A stretch of DNA of 64,000 nucleotides, taken from NCBI GenBank assembly GCA_039654915.1, contig CM077593.1, forward strand, positions 113,571,413 to 113,635,412. Direction: 5' to 3'. The stretch comes from Aquilaria yunnanensis. Its lineage: Eukaryota > Streptophyta > Magnoliopsida > Malvales > Thymelaeaceae. The notes under the pieces were generated by a model that was not told the DNA's origin, did not search any database, and worked only from the letters and a program-made list of their open reading frames with translations. Shown here piece after piece: positions 23,105-34,319 of this stretch. Both the position numbers and the translations under genes were made by a program. Numbering within the stretch: the stretch's first letter is position 1; every line of letters starts with the position of its first letter.

Positions 23105-25345
23105 TCACATGAACTTGGGTTTAGGCACGGGGCCACCATTAGGACTAGGGTGTGCAGCAATCTTTTGGATCCAATGAAGCAACTTCTTTTTATGATCATG
23201 GCTACAAGGGCTCTGTAACAGACTCAGGTTCCCATCCCGATAAAGCGAGCACTGAAATTGCTCTAGCAGCTTCACTATCTGTGAAAACTCAGGCCTCTTA
23301 TCTGGCTGTGAGGACCAGCATTGCTCGATCAGAGCTTGCAGGGCCCGAGGACAGTCACTTGGGATAACAGGCCTCAAATTCTGGGCAAGGAAGACAATTA
23401 ACAACAACATAATATGAATGGAAAGCTTATGAATTTTTATGTCATGATGCAAGCAAAATTTCAAACCCCAATACAGCAAAAAGAAGAAAAGCGGAGAAAG
23501 ATGCAAAACATATCAAATTTATAAATAAAAATACTCTATTTACCAAAACCAAACAATGAACTGACAGATTGAAGAGACAAATTTTGTCACCAGAGCCCAT
23601 GATACATGATACAAAAGAAACCTAAATGGTACAGGCACTTTGGGTGCTGTTGAAGTCTGCTCAAGATGAATTTCCATGCACAACCAAGATATGATACCAA
23701 TTGATGAGAAAAAAAAAAGGCTTACAGAAGTAAATACAGTACTTAAACCCAAATCAGGTGAAAAAACTCAGTCTTTCTTTTCAATTTATGTAACTTTTCA
23801 AAGCCCCGATCTTGTTGAAATTTGTAAGAGCCACAGCTAGCATTGTAGATGCATAAACATGAATAGAAATGGTCACAATTCAGGGAAAGGTACCTTGTTC
23901 ACTACAGCAAAAGCAGCTTGGATGGGATTCATATCCTCGTATGGGACTGCTCCAGCTATCATCTCCCACAAGATAAGTCCATAGCTGTAAACGTCAACCT
24001 TCCGGCCATATGACCTCCTTTTGATCATCTCAGGTGCCATCCAGCGATAAGTTCCCTGGTCATCAGCCAGCAAGTCACAGTATGCCTCTTCGCAAGCTAT
24101 ACCAAAATCAGCAACTTTCATGTGGAAATCCTGATCGATGAGGACATTTTCTGGTTTCAGATCCCGATGAATGACACCTTGAGAATGAATGTACTCCATC
24201 CCCCGAGCTATATCCAAGGCAATCTCCATCAACTTTTCCAAGGGCAGAGACTTGTGATCAAGTTTATGCAAGTATGCCCTCAAAGAACCCTCAGAGAGGT
24301 ACTCTGTAATAACACAATAAACCGGTGTTTTTTTGCATGCTGCTACAAACTGGCAACAATCAAGGAAGAAAACGAGAATCAACCAAAAGACATTGCCCTA
24401 CTTAGAACAGCGAGAAATTTCTGAAATTGCCAGATTAAAACTTGAATCTTTCAACATAAGCAAAACTATTCTACTAAAATTTCCAAAGCAAATAAGTAAA
24501 TAAAATAGTTCCATTACCTTTATAACATTTCTATGACTGAGCCTTGACAAAAGAGTAATTTCACTGTTGGATTGTTGCTCCAGCTTTGCTGCTAGGTTTC
24601 CATTTTCATCATCATCTGGTATATTTATAATTTTTACTGCAACAGGTTCATCCTTATACATTCCATGATAGAGCCGGCTATGAGCCCCATGAGCAAATTT
24701 AGTACCAAGAAAGAGCTGGGACATATCGATAGTGTGCTCATCAGCTGCTTCAACATGACTAACTCTTCCTCCGGCAGAGTCAAAAAACTTATACCAAGCC
24801 GAGTCCTTTCTGCTCCTCGATTTCTCTCCAATTTTCAATGTACCCAAGTGCCTAAGAGGACTTGTGTTTGATGCATCAGATTTAGGTGCCTTGCTGTTAC
24901 AGGAATGCTTACAGAATGAATTTCCCTTGATTCCTTTATCTGATTGCACCCTCAGAGGATGCGGAGTCGAAAATCTCTTCTTCTCAGACCTAGCCTCCTT
25001 AAAAGAATCTGAGAGAGCCATCTGAGGCAGAGGAGATACAGATCTTTGCTTGTTTGTAAGTGGATTTTTCTGAACTTGTGAGCCACTAGAAACTGATTTC
25101 TGATCAGAACCTGTAACTGTAGGATGAACAGATTTCTGGCAGGAAGGCAACACTGCAGGCAGGCTCTGCAGATTAGAATCAACTGCTTTTGGGATGGAAC
25201 AAGATGCTGAAGGCCTTGCTTTCAATCCAGAACTTTGAAAATCAAACGAAATAGCGCCTAGTCTCGAGGAATCCAGCCTATGACAGACCGTATGAGAGAA
25301 CTTTGTTCTCCTAATCCAAGAATTAACCTCTTCCATCACTTCCAT
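23105..25345 (-). CDS. Raf-like MAPKKK-type protein kinase (HT1-like / group C), three exons
   Basis: Exons are 24518-25345, 23894-24349 and 23105-23380, with GT-AG introns and phase 0 joins, giving 519 residues. The family N-terminus VNSWIRRTKFSHTVCHRLD follows the start. The region up to about 200 is Ser-rich and probably disordered. The kinase domain has a degenerate glycine loop (LGTKFAHGAHSRLYHG, 213-228), VAVK with Lys238, a C-helix Glu262, HRDLKPEN from 337, DFG at 357-359 and the Raf/TKL signature GTYRWMAPE ending at 383. All catalytic residues are present. Plant group C Raf-like kinases are cytosolic dual-specificity-type kinases acting in stress, CO2 and light signalling. The exact orthologue is not resolved. 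ATG at 25345 or 25336 would both fit; upstream in-frame codons to 25390 look like leader. One copy of the 100-bp repeat lies about 525-625 bp upstream. Confidence 0.93.
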
Positions 25346-26095
25346 GACTAATAATTCACTATAACTCAAATACTTAAAACCCCACAGCACCTCCGAATGG
25401 AAAGCCTATTTGATCTTCCTAACACTCCCAATCAGATGCAGAAATGAAACAAACAGCAGCTTGGTCAAACCCACCAACCACCGATGACCAAGAAATCAAA
25501 TTTTGGATTCACAATAATCATGGAACCAATCAAATCCATGATAGACCATTAAAAACGAAGCCCTGACACACCTTAGCCTCATCTGCGCCAGCCCTAAAAT
25601 CAAATGAAACCGATCGGAACGCATCAGAACCTGAAACCACCGATCAGACTCTCTCCAAATGGATCGAAACCAGACCAATTCCCTCAACAACAAGGACCCT
25701 TCTCCGAATCAAAGTCAAATACCCCCACCTTCCGTCTGATCCTGGAAAATCTCAGCCAGTCACCCAAAAAATTCACCAACCAATCAATAGGTGAAAGCGA
25801 AACAAATTACTTGTACTAAAAGCACTAAAAAATACAAGAAGAAAAAACTCATTCAAATCAAAGAGAACCTCGTATTTATACAGACGATTGCGTCAGAAGC
25901 AATCATAGAATCCCACTTTAAGCAGCAGTACGAAATCGTACCAAATACGGTGTAGAAACAATCAATAACACCTGAAGGCAGGACTACGAATCCTACTGGA
26001 AAACAAAATCCAACAAAATAAACGAACTTACCCGGAACAGAACAACTGGAGGTTGCATCGGGGTTCATGTTTCGTGGGGAGGGATCGTGGTCATA
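25346..26095 (-). promoter_or_regulatory. Leader/promoter region of the kinase gene
   Basis: The sequence upstream of the kinase start is less AT-rich than the intergenic DNA beyond 26100, as expected for a transcribed leader, possibly with a 5' UTR intron. It contains the first copy of the 100-bp repeat (25870-25969). I could not place a transcription start. Confidence 0.4.
25870..25969. repeat. 100-bp perfect dispersed repeat, copy A
   Basis: No mismatch is visible between this segment and 60559-60658, in the same orientation, and the similarity stops abruptly at both ends. Within it the words CGTATTT and AAATACG can close a 79-nt structure. That structure contains two hairpins: GATTGC/GCAATC with a 7-nt loop, and GTACGA/TCGTAC with a 2-nt loop. 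Copy A is flanked by ACCT on both sides, a possible 4-bp target duplication. It is not a tRNA (no A or B box), nor a hammerhead. Its identity is unknown. Confidence 0.9.
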
Positions 26096-27509
26096 TTAAG
26101 AGAAAAAAAAAAAGAAATTAAAAAAAAAATCAGATCCGGCCAAAAATCTCACTTGACTTTAAGAAGACCTCACTTTTCCATGGACTCTTGGAGTCGAATA
26201 GAATAATTCGTAGTACTTTTCCACACGGAAGTGCCGGGACCCGGGACCGTAGATTCAATGCCAGTGGCCCAGATATATCCGGGTTGTACCGGGTCACTTG
26301 AGAAAGGGTCGGCTTTCCTGTTTCGTTCCGGTCCATTGGACTGTTTAAACTTTAATCTTTAATGACAATTTTTTATTTTTTTGTATTTAGAAGTTTCATA
26401 TAAGGAATGATATACTATAAGTGAGGAGGTCAAAATATGAACCCTGACCCTGCGCCTCTTGATATCTCTTCAAGCCCTTAGTCATTAGGTCAACGGGTTG
26501 GGGATAATTTTTTTTGCTTATTATGTATACTCCCCATATCCCAATTGCACCGTCCATTAATTATATTAATTAATTTATAAATTTTTATCTTCAAAATTTT
26601 AGTATATAAGTTTCAATTTTTATATATAAATGATAAATAGAGATTTATAGCTTTTAAATATAATTTTTTAAAAAATATAATATAAATAAATTTAAATTAA
26701 CTTAATACAAAAAAATGAAATGAAACAAAGACTATGGGATAAAGAGAGTGCTCTTTTTCACTATGTTTCACTATTAGTTAGAATCAACTTTTGTATTTTA
26801 TCAAACAAGAATCAACTTTTGTACAGTACAGATCTATGAGTGGTGAGAACGTAAACCAAATGAACCAAGAAGTTGATAAAGTAATAGATATTGTTTGGTA
26901 AAAGGAGGAAATATCTTATTCATATTTGTGAAATAGGCAGATCGGTTACTATTGTTTTTTTACAATTAAAATCCTCATCAACATTTTCTTTTCTAAGTTT
27001 TTGCCCACTACCGTTACGGACTCCATGTGGGCAGTAGACTTGGCCAATAATGACATGTCGTGTTGACGTGGATGCATATATGGATCATTTATGTATACAT
27101 GTGCCAAATAACCAGAATTGGGTAGGAGTTGTATGACAAGAGAGAAAAAGGTGAAGAAACGCAATTTGATCTAATTGAGAAAGAAACAATAGAGAAGAGT
27201 GGTAGGTTCTAGCATCAAAAGGGAGAAATTAGAGAGAAGAGCGAATCTTTGCAAATAATATACTAAAAAGCTTGGACCTTTCATTAGAATTGGGCAACTT
27301 TCTATAAGTAATGGGGTTGGGAATCATCTTTTTCAATTCACTTGCACTTGGGTTTCACATTTGTTCACTTTTCTATGGATGTCTTGAACTAAATGATGAT
27401 ATTAAAACCTTTTTTTTTTTATTTGACACTGGTCGGAAGTTGGGGGGATGGGTGCAACATTTGTTTCTTTATTGGTAAAATGAAAGTGTGTCTTTTGTTG
27501 AAAATACAG
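26096..27509. other. Intergenic sequence
   Basis: No gene was found. The segment 26425-26510 (GAGGTCAAAATATGAACC... CCCTTAGTCATTAGGTCAACGGG) is similar in layout to 50190-50265 (GAGGTCAAGGTTTGAATA... CCCATTAGGCATTAAGCC). Together they may represent an old tRNA-derived SINE-like family, but the promoter boxes are too degraded to call. Confidence 0.35.
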
Positions 27510-27660
27510 AATGAGAGAGGACAAGGGCAACTATAGATTCTACAATGCAATTCATCATAATGGCAAGTTTGAGGAGTTTCCATTCAGATATGTTAGTGGC
27601 TAGGTTAAAAATCTTGCAAGCAAGGAGTACTCACTCGATATGGTGTTATTATTTAGTGGC
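27510..27660 (+). pseudogene. Fragment of a Mutator-type (MuDR) transposase N-terminal PB1-like domain
   Basis: The plus strand reads NYRFYNAIHHNGKFEEFPF followed by RYVSG, a stop, and a VKNL..EYSLDMV-like continuation. In plant MuDR-type transposases the N-terminal PB1-like domain has an IHHGGKF...YVGG...SL.E layout, which this resembles. Only about 50 codons survive, with an in-frame stop. No zinc finger or DDE core is seen nearby on this strand. Confidence 0.5.
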
Positions 27661-27816
27661 TTGAGTCATTAAACATTGGTAATTCAGGTACCATTCAAAG
27701 AATGTGCACTTAGCACCGTCCTACAAGCATAACACAATATAACACTTACCTATAACATTTCAAAAATAAATAAAACAACTAGATGAAAAATTGCTGACAT
27801 CTTCAAACAAACTTAC

Positions 27817-27979
27817 CACCCATTTCTGACACCCATAGAATCAACGACCTAGATTTGTAATTGTTCACGACGTCTTGTTTGGAGCTCTCAAACCACACTT
27901 GCAAAATCTAACTTCCTTCATTTCTAGTACCATTGTTACTCACCCTAGATGTTTTCGACTCATTCACCGATGACTTCAT
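27817..27979 (-). pseudogene. Pseudo-exon with a GRF-type zinc finger
   Basis: On the minus strand, ATG at 27979 opens a Ser/Asn-rich leader that stops before the finger. In a shifted frame the sequence reads CKCGLRAPNKTS, stop, TITNLGR, stop, FYGCQKW, then a GTAAGT donor at 27816-27811. This is the first half of a GRF-type zinc finger (CxCG...GR.FYGC.), common in plant transposon-associated proteins. A frameshift and two in-frame TGA stops make it a relic. It lies in opposite orientation to the MuDR fragment at 27510-27660 and the two may derive from the same element. Confidence 0.6.
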
Positions 27980-28114
27980 CCTCTTTTGGTTCACGTCAAT
28001 CTGAGTTGCCTCCCCTTTCTTTAGATTACAACCTACCTCCCCAAGCACAACTTCTAGATGATACCCAAAGTTCCAAATCCCCACAAACCCTAATCCTTAA
28101 TTCTTCATGAACGC

Positions 28115-30043
28115 AGATTTAACTTTAAAATGAAATCTGACTTAGCTGTCATTTAGCTTACATGTACCGTCGTTTCAAAAGAGCAATCCATGCAAGTATG
28201 CATAATCATGGAATAATCGGTGGGTAGTTTGCGCAATCACAAACATTAGTGGCAAATAGTACCAAAGAAAAAACTCCAATGACTTTTTTAATTGTAAAAA
28301 AAAATTGTGACCAATCTCTGCTATGGCTCAAACATGAGTGCGATGCCAGTATTGTTTTGATTCAAGTTTGTTTGGTTTGATTGTTTGTAGAGCTATAAAT
28401 AAACCAAAGGGACATGAATGGATCTTGTTTATATTAGTTTATTTAGCTTTAAATGAACACAAACAATAAATAAAGACATGTTCTATGTTTGTATCCATTC
28501 ATCTATAAATGAACATTGTCCTCAGCTAAACAAATTGAAAAAATGAACATGTTTGTGAACGTTATTAAATGATCATATTCACAAAAAATATGAATAAATC
28601 TATTCATGAACAGCATAAAAAAAACAAATGAACAAACAAAAGCAAAATATTAAAAACAAATGAACTTATAAAAAATAAATAAATGAGTAAATTAACAATC
28701 AAACAAATAAATGAAAAAATATAAATAAACATTAATTAACTTGTTCATGAATATAAATAAACAAATAAAAGTTTGTTCAATGTAAATTTAACTTAAACAA
28801 ACAAAAAGTTTTGTTCTTATTCATTCATTTAATTAAAAATAGAATTCCTGCTCAATCGTTCACGAATAGTTTTCTGAATGTTCTATTTATTTACAGCATT
28901 AATGATTTAATTGTGGTTTGTGAAGTGAAAATCCAATAATTCTCATTTCATCCAGTTTACATTATTGGAACCTAAAAAGATCGTGCATTTATTTATATAT
29001 CTATATAATAAATGAAAGCACAAGAGAAATAAAGGACAACGACATCTATCATTGGCTTGGTGGTTTAATGCCACTTTTTATCCTCAATTTAGTGTTTGTT
29101 TTTTTCATTTTCATCATAAAAATATAAGAGTTTTTTAAATTTTAATGTATTTATAAATCTTAATACCCAACTCAAGGTATAAAATACCCTATATAACTAT
29201 GAATTGAGATTTACACATACTTTAAACTTTAAAAAATTTGTATAGAATTTTTTAAATTTAACAACATTTATAGATCTTAATTTTGACTTATGGTATTAAA
29301 TATTTTTAATTTGGAATTAAGATTCATATAGATCTTATATGAAAAATATATATAATATTCATAGAAGATATTTTTTATGTTTTAAAACAACTACCTCTAC
29401 ACTAACTTATGCCGACTACTCTGTTATTCATGGTTTTAATGATTTATTAAGTAATTTGTGGAGATATCAATGAAGATACACTCAACCTACCTACCACACG
29501 TATATGTATAATTAAACACTTTTCATACATGTACATACACAATATATACCTAACAAAACTCTCAATGAAGTGCGGTCAACCATTTAGTCCTATATGATTT
29601 CAACTTGTATTCCCTATGTGTATTGCAAATTTTCTTAATTTGATATTCTCTAGGCCTTAATGCACCGGTCATCCCTAAACTTTTGGCGACTTGCATGCCT
29701 TCATCCTTTATGTTTGACTACAAGCAACTTAGTCCCTTAACTTTCAAAACTTATGTGAGCTAATCTTCCATGTGATTAGTCAAAGGGTTTGACTGATACA
29801 CTAAGCAAATTTAGGGGCTGAGTTAGCCTGAGATGAAGTTTAGGAAGGTAAAATTCTCTAATAAAGTAAATTAGAAGCTAAAAGGGTATTTTCACCTTGC
29901 TTTTACAATTCGGTCCATGGCAACAAAAAAAACATGTATATGTCTTCAGCTTCCCCCAGATAACTAGTCCTTTGCAACAATTCTCCCTAAAATCTCTTAG
30001 GGCATATCTATTTTCCTTCTCTCTTTCAACAACAACCAACACA
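28115..30043. other. AT-rich intergenic sequence with repeated GAACA/AATGAACA words
   Basis: No gene was found. The interval 28370-28870 is packed with words such as AAATGAACA, AACAAATAAA and TATTCATGAAC on both strands, typical of the interior of a decayed non-coding repeat. The interval 29655-29850 (GCACCGGTCATCCCTAAACTTTT...) resembles the common plant repeat text also glimpsed near 47880. Confidence 0.45.
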
Positions 30044-30349
30044 ATGGAAGTCACAAAAGAATCAAAAGCTTCTTCATCTATTATTCACTAAGACTCCCGG
30101 ATCTGGTTTCGTTTTCCTTGTTAATCCTCCCATTGGAGGTCAAAAATAATATAGCACACCTTATTTTAAACAATGGAGGTCTTTTCTCCTACAATGTTAG
30201 CCGATGTTCCTCCTACAATGACTGTCTAGCAATGAAATGGAGATTCCATTTCCAGTAGCCATAATTTATGGAGGTGCAACAACAAAAGTAAGGCTCAGTA
30301 GGAAAAGCATGGCAGTTTCTTGGGTTCCACAAGTAGAGAGAGAATAAGG
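30044..30349 (+). pseudogene. Possible small gene remnant, function unknown
   Basis: A pyrimidine-rich leader (TTCCTTCTCTCTTTC) precedes ATGGAAGTC at 30044, which opens MEVTKESKASSSIIH and stops after 15 codons. Other frames then read TPGSGFVFLVNPPIGG, GGLFSYNVSRCSSYNDCLAM and, up to the stop near 30348, EIPFPVAIIYGGATTKV... ending VSWVPQVERE. The patchwork of open segments looks like a short coding sequence broken by frameshifts, but I recognise no family and it could be chance. Confidence 0.2.
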
Positions 30350-30972
30350 AATTGAAAAGAAAGGTTTGAAATGTATAGTTTGTCGAAGACTTAAGCAGAC
30401 ATGACTTTTGGTCTTGTTGAGTTGGACAGCTGAAAGAGTGAGAGTGGCATGAAGTTGTGAGAGTGGAAAAAAAAAAGATGGTTTATGTACTTAATGGGGG
30501 AAGGGAATAAAAAAGAAAAATTACAGAAACGGCCCCTAAAGTTTCACCTAACTTGTACTTTACCCTATTTATTATAAAAAACCTACATTTTACCCTACTT
30601 TCTTTACAGTGCCCCACAATAACTTCTGAAATTATAATTTAAACTATCTGAAAACTATCTTCCAATAATTTTAAAATTTTTGACATTTTTTACAGTTAAC
30701 TGACATTTAAAAAATATTGATTTACATTTAAAAATAGAAAATTACATTTATAGAGAAGAAAAATTGATATGTTAAAATGTCTATTAACTATAAAAAAAAT
30801 TGGAGAGATCAAAATTAATAAAAGATGATTATCATGCAGTTTAAACTAAGGTCTAAAAGGTTATTGTCATACAGTGTAAAAGAAACAAGGGCAAATGTTA
30901 GGTTTTTAGAAATAAGATGATAAATTATAGGTCTGGTCAAACCACATGTGTAAGTTTGCTAAATAAGAAAAA

Positions 30973-31290
30973 AATACTCCATATGTTCAATGAACTATAT
31001 TTTCTTTTTATGCCTTCTACCAAACATGCTAAACCATTTTCTTTCTTGAGAAGTTTGTAAAACCCAATTTAGATTACTATCTTCAATTAAACTCTAGCTA
31101 TACAAAACTCAAAACTAATTTTTTTTTTCTAATCATCATTTAAACTCTCACTACAAAAAACTTAAAAATGAATATTTTCTTTTATTGTTAGTTTTAGAGA
31201 TAAAAATGAAAAAGATATTATAAACTTCACAATCTTAATATCCATACCCAAAGAAATAGTTCATCCTTCATATGAAAGAATATATAATAC
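30973..31290. mobile_element. Decayed Stowaway-like MITE, copy 3
   Basis: The left end TACTCCATATGTTCAATGAA and the interior words ACAAAACTCAAAACTAATTTT, TAATCATCATTTAAACTCTC and ATATCCATACCCAAAGAAAT parallel the two MITEs at 8.8 and 9.4 kb. The terminal CTCCGTCC-type repeat is degraded and the right end is uncertain. Confidence 0.5.
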
Positions 31291-32619
31291 TCATCAATTG
31301 GTTATTTCAAGCAATTTAGTCAACACATTTGTTCCAATAATCAAATAAAAAACCAAATATCACATTCAATTTCTAGCCAAACTGAACTAAACAATTGAAT
31401 AACCAATCCATTTTCTTTAAATTCACTTTACTTTTTCAGATTTCTGGTTTTATCTAAATAATGCTCATCTCATACCTTATCACAATTAATTGTGTGTATT
31501 CTTTGATCACCCTAAAAAATCAGAAGGCAAGTATTGAGTTAGATGTTTCAACGACATAAGTAAAGCAATGTACAAGGGGGGAAAAAAAGGTATTGACTAA
31601 GAATAGTATGAAGATAAGCATGAGTGAGGGAATCGGCTACAAACAGAGGTAACTATGAAACAAGAAAAACATGAAGCAAGTGATACAATATCTTACAAAC
31701 AACAGCACCATCCTTATATACTAATAATTAAATGGTAAAAGCAGTTTCAATGTTACTCAGTTTTTAGTAAATTTTCGAGTCCTTTTCACCCGAAAGCACC
31801 AATAAGAAAATTCTTCCACAGTACCGTGCATTTAATTACAAACAGTATTTTAGAAGTAGACTTCTTTCTCTGGATTAAATAAAAAAAAATAAGAAACAAA
31901 TTCTCATTTAATAAGTTAGACATGAACAGCTATTTGATTCAAAATGATGTGTGCAGAATATATGAATGCAAATTAGGTTGCTACAGTGTGCAGAACAAGT
32001 GTAAGAATACTTAAGGAGAAGACTTGTGTTGTACGGTATCGTCCCCTAGCTAACTTTACTCCTTCTAGATCCGGATATTACTGGAGCTAAATCAGTGACA
32101 AGTATGAGAACTTTGCTTATGCTTGGATGAGACATTTGGGGGGAACTTAATTCCTTAATTTCTAATTTCAACTCACTGGGCTTGTCACCTGTGGCGACCA
32201 TAGATAATAACATTAGTGGCCTACCGTATATATATTAGTGTATGAAACCTAATTAAGAAATGGTAAGTGATGATTTAATCGAATATGCTGGTGCAACAGA
32301 AGGCAGTCATGGAGCTTGGTGGTTGATCACAAGCCCTATGGGAAAAGCCATATGCATACATAAGCGAACAATAATGAAGCTAGAAAGAGAGGAATCTAGA
32401 ATTAATATATCTCTGCAATTGGCATGGCCATCTTCTTGATTTAGCTGCTCTTCATTGACTTGGCGATTCTTGATGCTACTAGGGATTCCTTGAAGGAAAT
32501 GAACATCTTTCGAGCCAGCCTCCAGAAGGCATAAACAAAAAAGAAAGCTTTTGTTCAATTTTAAGGTATTTGAGCAACAAAATGGATATGGGAACTTTAA
32601 GTCAATTGACTACAAAATG

Positions 32620-32930
32620 ACTTATTTTTATTCTTATGCCTTTTTTACTTAAAACTAATTTTAATTAAAAGCCAATATTATGTAGATATAATAATTCATT
32701 GAAAATACAATTTTTGTAATCTTAATAATTTTTTATGAATTGTTCTAGCTTAAAGCCTTAAAAAAGAAAAATTCATAAAATTTAAACAACATCGTGAAAA
32801 TTTATTTTCAAATGGATTATTGCATTTAAATAACATTGACCTTCAAATAAAATTAGTTTCAGGAAAAAAAGATATAAAAGTAAAAATAAATCAGTTAACT
32901 TAAGTTAAAACGAATTAGCTTTTAAATTAT
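32620..32930. repeat. AT-rich repeat related to the 2.8-kb foldback, copy 2
   Basis: The right part (CAAATAAAATTAGTTTCAGG to GTTAAAACGAATTAGCTTTTAA) matches the right half of 2810-2995 with scattered substitutions. The left part holds ACTTATTTTTATTCTTATG and CTTAAAACTAATTTTAATTA, which are roughly inverse to the right. A non-autonomous DNA transposon is the likely origin. Confidence 0.35.
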
Positions 32931-34085
32931 GGACCGAGATTTTTTGTCCCAGTTTAAAATGCCAAATCATGTGGGCCTAATCTCTCCACCAACACATTTC
33001 AACCTACTGCATGTTAATCCAACTATATCTCAGCTAAGACAGGTCCAATTATAACCTAAGTGTACTAAATATAGAATCAAACGGTACTTCACTTCTATGA
33101 GACCAAGATCTAGAACAGAATCTACCTATTCCAAGTGCTTTGACTCAGATTCATGTCAACTATATATCTTTAAGTTTTCCATTGTTAGTACCATCATCTT
33201 CCTCATTCCAATCCTCAATTAACTGCATTGAATCTGCCATCATTAGACTAGCACCTTTTTTTTACGGAAATGCAATATATGGAGCTGCTATGTTGAGTAC
33301 AGGACAAGAATTTCAGAATACCTTTACAGTGTCATCCTGATCTTTCCCTATAAATACAATTGCAGAGTTTCTTCTCAAGAAAACTGGTGGCTTTCAATAT
33401 GGATGAAAAAGAATGCCTTCCAATTTCATCTCTTCCTTCATTTGGGCCATCCAGATCATTAACTAGGAATGTCAAAAAATACCCTACCCGACCTTATCCT
33501 CCTTGAACCTAACTACCCAAACCCAAACTTGACTACCCAAACCCAAACCCTACCTACAAAGCCATATGAAGAGTGTAAATTTAACTTATCCTACCCGATA
33601 CTATTCACACCTCTTTTAAATTAGTATATTTATATTCAAAATATGATTTTATTTCAAAAATAAAATTATAAGTTAACATAAATTATCTTATATTACTTTA
33701 GTTTATGATTTTCTAAGTATTAATTAATTGTAAATGTACACATTCTTTTAAAAAATATGTAAACATATTAAAAGAACGCCTAACAAAGTCAAACATATAC
33801 CTTAAAATGGGTTTGTGGGTAGTACCCGTGAGAAAGGTACTACCTGAACCCGATTACTTGAAGGGAAGGTTTAAGATTAATTATACCTAACCCAAACCCT
33901 ACACGTTGACATCTCCACATCAACACTTCATGAAAAGGTCAACATCAACCTGTTAGAAACAATGGTCAAGGACCATTAATTTCACAGACTCATAGAAGCA
34001 GATTACATAGATTGAAGCTAATTCAGAGAAATAGTTACTAACTTCATTTTGGAAAAACTTAAAGATTCATCATATAAAGCATTTA

Positions 34086-34256
34086 GCAGCGTCCCTTCAT
34101 CAATTGCCACACAGAGTCCACCAAATGGGACCTCCCCACCTTTAAATGCCACCCCCAACACACAACCTCTAAAACCAACATGCCAAAACTATACACGCCT
34201 ACTTCAGGTGCCAACTGGGTGTAGCCAAGATACAAACCTAAGTGGTGAATTGTTAA
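34086..34256 (-). pseudogene. L-type lectin receptor kinase pseudogene, C-lobe fragment
   Basis: On the minus strand the translation runs TIHHLGLYLGYTQLAPEVGVYSFGMLVLEVVCW, followed by a LVDSVWQL piece. It corresponds to the activation-segment end and helix F region of L-type lectin receptor kinases (TTHVVGTLGYLAPE...DVYSFG.LVLEV.CG...LVDWVW). The segment between APE and VYSFG is shortened, and both sides of the fragment are without homology. Together with the fragment at 47309-47513, it suggests a kinase pseudogene split by insertions. Confidence 0.65.
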
Positions 34257-34319
34257 CATGCAAAGTTCCAACCAATAATAGAAAACATCAAATAATGTTA
34301 CAAATAAACCCATAAATTT

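Larger units (their letters stand above)
30350..34085. other. Intergenic sequence with dispersed repeat fragments
   Basis: No gene was found. It includes a decayed Stowaway-like copy (about 30973-31290), an AT-rich repeat related to 2810-2995 (about 32620-32930), and, at 33470-33920, a segment rich in ACCCAAACCC words. That last segment begins GAATGTCAAAAAATACCC and ends CTACACGTTGACATC, so a MITE with short inverted ends (ATGTCAA/TTGACAT) is possible. The minus-strand frame at 32307-32558 was considered and not supported. Confidence 0.4.

Noticed and set aside
25870..25969. 100-bp repeat as a tRNA, because of its 7-bp closing stem and 79-nt core
   Set aside because: There is no D-arm or T-arm, no A or B box, and the internal hairpins have the wrong loop sizes and positions.
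25870..25969. 100-bp repeat as a hammerhead ribozyme, because of the three-way junction and a GAAA word
   Set aside because: The conserved CUGANGA segment is absent on both strands and the junction strands do not fit the core.
32307..32558. Minus-strand 83-codon frame starting MNKSFLFCLCLLEAG, considered as a secreted peptide
   Set aside because: The hydrophobic start is too short, there is no recognisable mature peptide motif, and flanks show no promoter or exon signals.
33140..33440. Plus-strand frame considered as a lectin-domain exon accompanying the kinase fragments
   Set aside because: Resemblance is only in short Ser/hydrophobic patterns, it is on the opposite strand to the kinase fragments, and it lacks diagnostic legume-lectin motifs.
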